Under the pieces are notes generated by a model. That model saw nothing but the letters and a program-made list of their open reading frames with translations, did no database searches and had not been told where the DNA came from. DNA of 7,086 nucleotides from CAINVV01 sp964506325 (GTDB lineage Bacteria; Bacteroidota; Bacteroidia; Bacteroidales; Prolixibacteraceae), in the NCBI GenBank assembly GCA_964506325.1, contig CAZDLO010000152.1:1-7086 (forward strand), given 5' to 3'. The position numbers were made by a program, and so were the translations under genes. Of this stretch, positions 1-4,799 are shown in pieces (position 1 is the stretch's first letter; each line of letters starts with the position of its first letter).

Positions 1-127
1 TGTCAAGATTGATCAGGGCAAAAATCTTTCCTCCTACTTTAACCACCAGGGTTGTATCATCAAATGGAAATCCCTCGGTAATTCCCTTCCTTGCGATACA
101 AACCGATCTCACCTCTTCGACATTCAT
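1..127 (-). CDS. MmcQ/YjbR family protein, N-terminal part (cut by window edge)
   Basis: Reading leftwards from an ATG at 127-125, 42 codons stay open to the window edge, so only the N-terminus is visible. The translation starts MNVEEVRSVCIARKG and continues with TEGFPFDDTTLVVKVGGKIF and ALINLD. This matches the MmcQ/YjbR family opening: a short N-terminal helix, a Cys near residue 10, an 'E-x-FPFD-x-TTLV-x-KVGGK-x-FAL' core and then a strand. Family members are small (about 110-120 residues) with a double-wing or CyaY-like fold. They are often labelled DNA-binding, but their cellular role is not established. The ATG at 127 was chosen because family members start at this point; the frame is open further upstream to a stop at 238-236, but that extension does not look like the family. 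The gene is the last visible member of a minus-strand run, 112 bases after yraN, and may have its own promoter. The family call is firm; no specific function is claimed. Confidence 0.82.
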   Translation of the reverse strand, partial: MNVEEVRSVCIARKGITEGFPFDDTTLVVKVGGKIFALINLD

Positions 128-156
128 TTCAATAACATTTGAGTTTGACCCGGCAC

Positions 157-186
157 CAAAAATTATTCTAAAATAAGGAAATCCAA
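157..186 (-). promoter_or_regulatory. Possible weak promoter before the MmcQ/YjbR gene
   Basis: On the minus strand, TAATTTTTG (165-157) is the Bacteroidota -7 consensus TAnnTTTG with one extra T. A TTG at 186-184 lies 18 bases upstream, within the usual spacing for the -33 element. Transcription would start about 20-25 bases before the ATG at 127. The -7 match is imperfect and the spacer is A/T-rich, so this may be chance; read-through from yraN is the alternative. Confidence 0.22.
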
Positions 187-239
187 TCAAATGACAACCG
201 CATTTTCCGAAATCCCGGGCGAAGGTCAGGTTGATTCAT

Positions 240-629
240 TCAGTTGACAGGAGGCAGGAAGGCACCTTCGAAGTGTTCCAGGCAATGGCTTCCGTCCTTG
301 AGCATGACGATTGAGATGACATCAAACCTGGTTTCCAGATCTGTCTTGTTAATTTTCAGCCACTCTTCAGCCGCTTCCACCAGGTTTCTTATCTTGGATA
401 CCGTAACTGCCTCCCAGGGTTCGACTGCATAGTTTTCCTCCCTGGTTTTTACTTCAACGACAACGATCTCCCTGCCCAGGAGGGCAATTATGTCAATCTC
501 CTTGTGACCATGGTGCCAGTTGGTATTCAAAATTCTGTATCCGTTCAGCAGCAGGAAATCACGGGCGATAATTTCGCCTTTTTTGCCAAGATTATTTTCC
601 GGAGAGTTGTTAAACTGATCCTCGCCCAT
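240..629 (-). CDS. yraN: YraN/UPF0102 family nuclease-like protein
   Basis: A protein of 129 residues from the ATG at 629-627. It shows the YraN/UPF0102 pattern in order: an N-terminal 'GKKGEIIARDFLLLNGYRIL' helix region, a 'KEIDIIA' strand, a 'VVVEVKTR' strand and a later 'RFDVISI' segment. The candidate active-site set of the PD-(D/E)XK/Hjc-like nuclease fold is present: Glu19, Asp46, and Glu59-Val-Lys61. The family is related to Holliday-junction resolvases by fold, but its real substrate and role in bacteria are not settled. A GTG at 638-636 in the same frame would add three residues and overlap the upstream gene by 8 bases. I prefer the ATG, which begins one base after the TAA of the LD-carboxypeptidase gene (633-631), an arrangement suggesting translational coupling. 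Length is normal for the family (about 115-130). The membership is clear; the biochemical role is inferred only from the family. Confidence 0.9.
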   Translation of the reverse strand: MGEDQFNNSPENNLGKKGEIIARDFLLLNGYRILNTNWHHGHKEIDIIALLGREIVVVEVKTREENYAVEPWEAVTVSKIRNLVEAAEEWLKINKTDLETRFDVISIVMLKDGSHCLEHFEGAFLPPVN

Positions 630-630
630 T

Positions 631-1545
631 TTATTCACACGGGAATGATTGTTTTACAAGCACCTGATCACCTGACACTTCCATCTGAACATGGCCCCCC
701 ATGAGCAACGGGTAGTCGGGAAGTTCATGCCCTGCCGGGAAACCGAAGATTACAGGGTATCCGTAACCGGAAACAACTTCCCGAATAATCTCATAGGCTT
801 CCATGCCGTAAGGGATCGAACCGGATTTTGTCTCTGTAAAGTAGCCAACGATTATCCCGGAGAGTTTTGCCAACACACCTCCGAACTTCAGGTTCATCAT
901 CATCCGGTCGATATGGTAGTCAAATTCCTGTATATCCTCAATAAAGAGCACTTTGCCATCGAGTGAGAGGTCGAGGGCAGTCCCTCTTAAACTGTATAGA
1001 ATGGAGAGGTTTCCACCGGCCAGTTCGCCGCTGCAGGTGCCGTGGATATTCAGAGGGTGCGGTGCAAGGCGATATTCCTGCGGGGTCCCCCTCAGCAACT
1101 CCAGGGTCTTGTCGAGGCTGCTTGTCCGCATTTCATGCTCAAAAAAGTAGGAGGTCATCACCCCATGAACCGAAGCAATTCCTTCCTTGGACAGGTAGGA
1201 ATGAAAAACGGTGATGTCGCTGAAACCGATCAGCCATTTCGGCTGCCGGTGAAAACCGGTCCAGTCGAGAAGCATAAAAGTGCGCAGGGATCCGTACCCG
1301 CCACGGGTAAAGAGTATGGCCCGGACACCAGGATCATCAAGGGCCTTCTGCATATCATCTGCCCGATCAGGGTCGGTTCCGGCATACATGTTCAACACAT
1401 CGAAGGCGTGAGCGCCTGTTTCGACGACAAAACCCTCCTCTTTCAGCAATTCTGCGGCTTTCCCCACAGTCTCACGGGAAATATTTCCGGCTACGGACAC
1501 CATGGCTATTTTGTCGCCTGGCTGCAGGAAGGGAGGATAGATCAT
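631..1545 (-). CDS. ldcA: LD-carboxypeptidase (peptidase family S66)
   Basis: A cytoplasmic serine peptidase of 304 residues that, by family knowledge, removes the terminal D-alanine from murein tetrapeptides during peptidoglycan recycling. Visible family marks are the N-terminal 'LQPGDKIAMVSVAG', the nucleophile elbow 'TRGGYGSLR' with Ser86, 'IGFSDIT' (about 107-113), 'LAGGNLSIL' (about 175-183), 'LFIEDI' with the acidic triad member Glu203, and 'GFPAGH' with His273. All three Ser-Glu-His triad residues of the S66 family are therefore present and in the right order. There is no signal peptide, as expected for the recycling enzyme. A TTG at 1554-1552 lies in frame three codons upstream, but the ATG at 1545-1543 places the start where relatives begin and is preferred. 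It lies 66 bases after purN and directly before yraN. S66 also includes the microcin-C immunity protein MccF, but no microcin genes are visible, so recycling is the simpler reading. Confidence 0.93.
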   Translation of the reverse strand: MIYPPFLQPGDKIAMVSVAGNISRETVGKAAELLKEEGFVVETGAHAFDVLNMYAGTDPDRADDMQKALDDPGVRAILFTRGGYGSLRTFMLLDWTGFHRQPKWLIGFSDITVFHSYLSKEGIASVHGVMTSYFFEHEMRTSSLDKTLELLRGTPQEYRLAPHPLNIHGTCSGELAGGNLSILYSLRGTALDLSLDGKVLFIEDIQEFDYHIDRMMMNLKFGGVLAKLSGIIVGYFTETKSGSIPYGMEAYEIIREVVSGYGYPVIFGFPAGHELPDYPLLMGGHVQMEVSGDQVLVKQSFPCE

Positions 1546-1611
1546 TTCCGTCAATTTTGTTCTGTTACGCTTAAAATAAAGTTAAGGCAAAAATTCCGGG
1601 TTCAGAAATTT

Positions 1612-2181
1612 TCAGCCGTTTTTTGTCAGCAGCTCTTCTATGACGCGGGGGAAATGAGCCATCTCAAGCTGATGAATCTTTGCGGCAAGCATTTCAGGAT
1701 TGTCTTTCGGATCAACAGAACACCTGGCCTGGAATAAAACTTCACCGTGATCATACACCTCATCCACCAGGTGTATGGTAATCCCGGATTCTTTTTCTCC
1801 GTTGGCAATAACAGCCTGGTGGACAAAATTTCCGTACATACCCTTGCCCCCGTAGGCAGGAAGCAGTGCGGGATGGATATTTACTACCCTGAACTCCCTC
1901 ACAAATTTCTGGGGCAAAAGAAGCAGAAAGCCGGCCAGTACTATCAGATCAATCTCACGGGTTCTAAATTCATTCAGCAAATTATCCGTAGACACCAGGT
2001 CAGTTTTGCCAAAGATCCGGGCTTCTATCTTCAGACGCTCAGCTCTTTCCAGTACGTAGGCTCCCGGATTATTGGTCCAGACAGAATCGATCCTGATGAA
2101 GGAATGTTGGCTAAAATATTGGATAATATTCTCTGCATTTGACCCTGATCCCGAAGCAAGTATGGCTATATTCTTCATCAT
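1612..2181 (-). CDS. purN: Phosphoribosylglycinamide formyltransferase (GART)
   Basis: PurN transfers a formyl group from 10-formyltetrahydrofolate to GAR, the third step of de novo purine synthesis, in the cytoplasm. The 189-residue protein fits the family length (about 190-210). It begins MMKNIAILASGSGSNAENI, where the 'SGSGSN' loop binds the substrate phosphate. 'VVNIHPALLPAYGGKGMYG' carries the catalytic Asn101 and His103, and 'LVDEVYDHGEVLFQ' carries the catalytic Asp144. The 'YGGKGMYG' segment is the variant typical of Bacteroidales enzymes rather than the E. coli form. Three possible starts sit together: TTG 2184, ATG 2181 and ATG 2178. The TTG is unlikely; I use 2181, but 2178 is equally possible and differs by one Met. 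The gene is the first of the minus-strand run and is divergent from acpP, across a shared spacer of about 200 bases. Confidence 0.95.
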   Translation of the reverse strand: MMKNIAILASGSGSNAENIIQYFSQHSFIRIDSVWTNNPGAYVLERAERLKIEARIFGKTDLVSTDNLLNEFRTREIDLIVLAGFLLLLPQKFVREFRVVNIHPALLPAYGGKGMYGNFVHQAVIANGEKESGITIHLVDEVYDHGEVLFQARCSVDPKDNPEMLAAKIHQLEMAHFPRVIEELLTKNG

Positions 2182-2214
2182 CAATTATTTACACCGGTTC
2201 ATTATTTGAATTTT

Positions 2215-2248
2215 CGAACCTATTATTCCACTTTAGCTTGAATGCAAT
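2215..2248 (-). promoter_or_regulatory. Possible purN promoter
   Basis: On the minus strand, TAGGTTCG (2222-2215) matches the Bacteroidota -7 element TAnnTTTG with one mismatch. An ATTG (2248-2245) stands 22 bases upstream in the place of the -33 element. This would give a leader of roughly 25-30 bases before the purN ATG. One mismatch and a weak upstream box make it a candidate only, but some promoter is needed here because the neighbouring gene is divergent. Confidence 0.3.
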
Positions 2249-2275
2249 TAATTTGATGCCAAAAAGGCTACATTC

Positions 2276-2303
2276 TTTGACAAATATTTGGAAGATAATT
2301 TTG
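2276..2303 (+). promoter_or_regulatory. Bacteroidota-type promoter for acpP-fabF-rnc
   Basis: TAATTTTG at 2296-2303 is an exact match to the Bacteroidota housekeeping -7 consensus TAnnTTTG. TTTG at 2276-2279 sits 16 bases upstream as the -33 box, one or two bases closer than the usual spacing. Transcription would start near 2310, giving a leader of about 70 bases to the acpP ATG. It is the only exact match I found in the purN-acpP spacer on this strand. The start site is inferred, not seen. Confidence 0.6.
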
Positions 2304-2323
2304 TTTCTTTGTTTCTTTGCAGA

Positions 2324-2340
2324 CACTGAAAAATTCAGTG
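2324..2340 (+). other. Small perfect hairpin in the acpP leader
   Basis: CACTGAA (2324-2330), an AAA loop, and TTCAGTG (2334-2340) form a perfect 7-bp stem. It falls about 15 bases after the predicted transcription start and 40 bases before the acpP ATG. No T-run follows, so it is not an intrinsic terminator. It could protect the 5' end of a highly expressed mRNA or, as a DNA palindrome, bind a dimeric regulator. Both roles are inference. Confidence 0.4.
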
Positions 2341-2380
2341 AGCTAATTTAACAATAGTAACAACGTAAAATTAAAAAATT

Positions 2381-2617
2381 ATGTCTGACATTACGGCTAA
2401 GGTCAAAGCAATCATTGTTGATAAACTTGGTGTTGATGAGAGTGAAGTAACTACAGAAGCGTCTTTCACAAATGATTTGGGCGCAGATTCTTTGGACACT
2501 GTAGAATTGATTATGGAATTCGAAAAAGAATTTGGCATTGCCATCCCTGATGATCAAGCAGAAAAAATTGGAACAGTCGGTGACGCTATCAATTATATCA
2601 CTGAGAACGTAAAGTAA
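2381..2617 (+). CDS. acpP: Acyl carrier protein
   Basis: A small acidic protein of 78 residues that carries growing acyl chains on a 4'-phosphopantetheine arm in type II fatty acid synthesis. The attachment motif 'LGADSLDTVE' contains Ser37, the residue modified by holo-ACP synthase. The helix II recognition region after it ('LDTVELIMEFEKEFGI') is rich in Glu, as expected for docking with FabF and other partners. The length and the rest of the helices ('IPDDQAEKIGTVGDAINYI') are standard for AcpP. The ATG at 2381 is preceded by an A/T-rich stretch without a Shine-Dalgarno sequence, usual for Bacteroidota. It is the first gene of the operon and is followed after 27 bases by fabF, its direct enzymatic partner. 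Confidence 0.97.
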   Translation: MSDITAKVKAIIVDKLGVDESEVTTEASFTNDLGADSLDTVELIMEFEKEFGIAIPDDQAEKIGTVGDAINYITENVK

Positions 2618-2644
2618 AAAAACAGTAAGGTCTTAAAAATCAAT

Positions 2645-3898
2645 ATGGAATTAAAACGAGTTGTTGTTACCGGTCTTGGCACAATCAACCCGCTTGGCAA
2701 AAATGTTGAAGAATATTGGGAAGGCCTAAGGAATGGGGTCAGCGGTGCGGGCCCCATTACTCGTTTTGATGCCTCCAAGTACAAAACAAAGTTTGCGTGC
2801 GAGATAAAAGATTTCGACCCTAACGAGTACCTGAACAGGAAAGAAGTGCAAAAGCATGACATGTATGCACAATACGCCTATATTGCTGCGGCGCAGGCCA
2901 TAGTAAATTCAGGACTTGACCTGTCGGCCATCGACAAGGATGAGGTAGGTGTGATCTGGGGCGCGGGAATTGGCGGACTTGACACCTTTTATCAGTCAGT
3001 TACCGAATTCAATAGCAACCCTGATAATCCCAGATTTTCTCCATTTTTCATTCCCAAGATGATCGCCAACATGGCCAGTGGAAACATTGCCATGCAGTAT
3101 GGATTCAGAGGGCCAACCATCACTACCGTAACTGCCTGTGCGTCAGCTACTCATGCCATGATTGATGCCGCAACCTATATTCGTTTGGGTAAAGCCAATA
3201 TATTTGTAGCCGGAGGTTCCGAGGCTGCGATTACGCAGGCCGGCGTCGGGGGGTTTAATGCCATGCATGCCCTTTCAACCCGCAACGATGATCCCAAAAC
3301 TGCTTCCCGTCCATTTGACAAGGACAGGGATGGATTTGTGATGGGTGAAGGTGCTGCTGCTTTGATTCTGGAAGAATATGAGCATGCCATTGCCAGGGGA
3401 GCTACTATTTGGGCCGAATTGGTGGGCGGAGGTATGTCTACCGATGCATACCACATGACTGCTCCGGATCCTGAAGGCGGAGGCGCATCGCTGGTGATGA
3501 AGCGTGCACTGGAAGACGCAGGGTTAAAGCCTGAGGATATCGATTACATCAATGTACACGGTACTTCAACAGGATTAGGCGATATCGCCGAACCCAAGGC
3601 GATCAAAAAGGTCTTTGGAGATCACGTTTACAAAGTCAGCATCAGTGCAACCAAATCCATGACAGGACACCTCCTCGGAGCTGCCGGTGCGGTGGAAGCC
3701 ATTGCATGTATCCTGGCCATGAAATACAGCATCGTTCCCCCGACCATCAACCAGTTTAACCTTGACCCGGAAGTTGATCCGAATATTGATTTTACATTCA
3801 ATGTTGCGAAACACCGCAACATCAACTACGCGTTAAGTAATACATTCGGTTTTGGCGGTCACAACGGTACCGTTATCTTCAAAAAACATATCCAGTAA
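2645..3898 (+). CDS. fabF: 3-oxoacyl-[acyl-carrier-protein] synthase II (KAS II)
   Basis: A condensing enzyme of 417 residues that extends acyl-ACP with malonyl-ACP, releasing CO2, in the cytoplasm. The full KAS II catalytic set is visible: Cys165 in 'VTACASATH', His305 in 'NVHGTSTGLGD', Lys337 and His342 in 'ATKSMTGHLLGA', and the C-terminal 'NTFGFGGHN' glycine-rich loop (about 399-407) containing the gating Phe. The N-terminus 'RVVVTGLGTINPLG' and the length are typical of FabF. The Cys-His-His arrangement rules out the KAS III (FabH) type. FabB is less likely because the gene follows acpP directly, as fabF does across many bacteria. The start ATG at 2645 is 27 bases after acpP. The stop TAA (3896-3898) abuts the GTG start of rnc with no spacing. 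Confidence 0.97.
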   Translation: MELKRVVVTGLGTINPLGKNVEEYWEGLRNGVSGAGPITRFDASKYKTKFACEIKDFDPNEYLNRKEVQKHDMYAQYAYIAAAQAIVNSGLDLSAIDKDEVGVIWGAGIGGLDTFYQSVTEFNSNPDNPRFSPFFIPKMIANMASGNIAMQYGFRGPTITTVTACASATHAMIDAATYIRLGKANIFVAGGSEAAITQAGVGGFNAMHALSTRNDDPKTASRPFDKDRDGFVMGEGAAALILEEYEHAIARGATIWAELVGGGMSTDAYHMTAPDPEGGGASLVMKRALEDAGLKPEDIDYINVHGTSTGLGDIAEPKAIKKVFGDHVYKVSISATKSMTGHLLGAAGAVEAIACILAMKYSIVPPTINQFNLDPEVDPNIDFTFNVAKHRNINYALSNTFGFGGHNGTVIFKKHIQ

Positions 3899-4651
3899 GT
3901 GATCCGAAATTTGAGATATCAGATAAAGCTCTTTTCTTCCCCAAGAAAAGAGTTTTATTCGTTTATAAAGTCCCTTACCGGCCGTAGTCCGCTGAAATTC
4001 AAACTGTACGACATTGCCTTCATCCACAAATCGGCCTCTTACGTGGATAAAATGGGGAACACCGTCAACAATGAGCGGCTTGAATATCTCGGGGATGCGG
4101 TACTCAGCACCATTGTAGCCGAATACCTTTACAACCGCTTTCCATTCAAGGATGAAGGTTTTCTTACCCAGATGAGATCAAGGGTGGTGAACCGCAGCTT
4201 TTTGACCCAGCTTGCCTTCAAAATGGGACTTAACCGCTATGTTAACTCCAATGCAAGCTCCATCAGTGATTCGAGCCACCTGTATGGTGACCTGCTGGAA
4301 GCGTTTATCGGCGCAATTTACCTGGACTGTGGCTATGCTGTAGCCAGGAGATTTGTTATCAGGAAGATATTCAACCAGCATGTCGATATCCGTGAGATGG
4401 AAAAACTAGACACCAACTTCAAGAGTCAGCTCATTGAATGGGGACAGAAAACCAAACAGGAAGTTGAATTCAACACCGTCAACAATCCTGATTCCGGATC
4501 TGAAAAAATGCCCTTTGTCTCAAATGCGACTGTTGATGGAAAGGTGAAGGGCACAGGCGGAGGCTTTTCCAAGAAAGAGGCACAGCAAAATGCAGCCCGG
4601 CATGCCCTGGAAAAATTAAATGAACAGTCCCTCCTGGCAGACAACGACTGA
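3899..4651 (+). CDS. rnc: Ribonuclease III
   Basis: A double-strand-specific endoribonuclease of 250 residues that processes rRNA precursors and structured mRNAs as a homodimer. The RNase III signature 'NNERLEYLGDAVL' lies at about 57-69, with metal-binding Glu62 and Asp66; the second pair is Asp131 and Glu134 in 'GDLLEAFIGAIYLD'. A double-stranded-RNA-binding domain covers about 172-240, ending in 'FSKKEAQQNAARHALEKL'. The start is a GTG at 3899, immediately after the fabF stop codon. No other Met occurs before residue 52, and the N-terminal extension ('KLFSSPRKEFYSFIK') is what relatives in Bacteroidales have, so the GTG is well supported. Start and position suggest translation coupled to fabF. 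A long hairpin lies within the first 20 codons and may be a target of the enzyme itself. Both domains are complete. Confidence 0.96.
   Translation: MIRNLRYQIKLFSSPRKEFYSFIKSLTGRSPLKFKLYDIAFIHKSASYVDKMGNTVNNERLEYLGDAVLSTIVAEYLYNRFPFKDEGFLTQMRSRVVNRSFLTQLAFKMGLNRYVNSNASSISDSSHLYGDLLEAFIGAIYLDCGYAVARRFVIRKIFNQHVDIREMEKLDTNFKSQLIEWGQKTKQEVEFNTVNNPDSGSEKMPFVSNATVDGKVKGTGGGFSKKEAQQNAARHALEKLNEQSLLADND
3923..3958 (+). other. 16-bp hairpin in the first codons of rnc
   Basis: CTCTTTTCTT (3929-3938), loop CCCC (3939-3942) and AAGAAAAGAG (3943-3952) pair perfectly over 10 bp. The stem extends outward by a G-U pair (3928/3953) and five more Watson-Crick pairs (3923-3927 with 3954-3958), giving 16 pairs in all. 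It covers codons 9-20 of rnc, starting 24 bases after the GTG start. Only three pairs are G-C, but the length is unusual inside coding DNA. In E. coli a stem in the rnc leader is cut by RNase III for autoregulation; a similar role here is inference. A TTTTATT stretch overlaps and follows the right arm, so attenuation is a second possibility. Confidence 0.5.
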
Positions 4652-4655
4652 CTCT

Positions 4656-4739
4656 TCCGTTTACCGTTCTCCATTCTACCTGCTCATGTCTCATCTCTCT
4701 TCTCTAATAGCTCCTCTCTCTGCCCCTAACTCCTTCATT
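4656..4739 (+). repeat. Degenerate 7-base tandem repeat (about 12 units)
   Basis: The rnc-rprX spacer (148 bases) holds no gene. Most of it falls into consecutive heptads in fixed register from 4656. Of twelve units, ten end in C and eight begin with T; examples are TCCATTC (4670), TCATGTC (4684), TCTTCTC (4698), TCCTCTC (4712) and CTAACTC (4726). The middle positions vary, so it is an old or loosely constrained array rather than a fresh microsatellite. The strand is strongly pyrimidine-rich. The heptad CTAACTC recurs at 7064-7070 in the array after rprY. No hairpin with a T-tract was found here, so I see no intrinsic terminator for the fabF operon. Confidence 0.6.
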
Positions 4740-4742
4740 GGC

Positions 4743-4758
4743 TGTTAAATATTGTTAA
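4743..4758 (+). promoter_or_regulatory. TGTTAA-N4-TGTTAA direct repeat, candidate response-regulator site
   Basis: Two identical hexamers TGTTAA (4743-4748 and 4753-4758) are spaced with a 10-base period, one helical turn. This is the geometry bound by OmpR/PhoB-family regulators, which bind as head-to-tail dimers. It ends about 30 bases before the -7 element of the kinase gene, where an activator would sit. The regulator encoded by the same operon belongs to that family, so autoregulation is a reasonable inference, unproven from sequence alone. Confidence 0.4.
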
Positions 4759-4787
4759 CGATCTCCGGCCCGAAGAATTATTAGCTT

Positions 4788-4795
4788 TATATTTG
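4788..4795 (+). promoter_or_regulatory. -7 element of the rprX-rprY promoter
   Basis: TATATTTG is an exact match to the Bacteroidota -7 consensus TAnnTTTG. Only four bases separate it from the ATG at 4800, so transcription would begin at or just inside the annotated start. No TTTG box is found 17-23 bases upstream, which suits a promoter that needs an activator. The tandem TGTTAA repeat lies in the right place for that. Confidence 0.5.
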
Positions 4796-4799
4796 CCGT

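Noticed and set aside
205..226. Possible terminator around CCCGGG after yraN.
   Set aside because: Only the central CCCGGG is self-complementary; the flanks do not pair and no T-tract follows on the minus strand.
128..235. In-frame N-terminal extension of the MmcQ/YjbR gene upstream of the ATG at 127.
   Set aside because: The frame is open back to a stop at 238-236, but the extension lacks an ATG before 127, does not resemble the family N-terminus, and contains a promoter-like element.
1042..1737. A 231-codon open frame on the plus strand, opposite ldcA and the end of purN.
   Set aside because: It is antisense to two well-supported genes with intact catalytic motifs, spans their junction, and its translation shows no family pattern.
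1747..2142. A 131-codon plus-strand open frame opposite purN.
   Set aside because: Antisense shadow of a gene with the complete GART active site.
3929..3959. Reading the rnc hairpin as an ordinary intrinsic terminator of acpP-fabF.
   Set aside because: It lies inside rnc codons, has only three G-C pairs and the following T-run is broken by an A; a full terminator would prevent expression of an important downstream gene. Partial attenuation is still possible.
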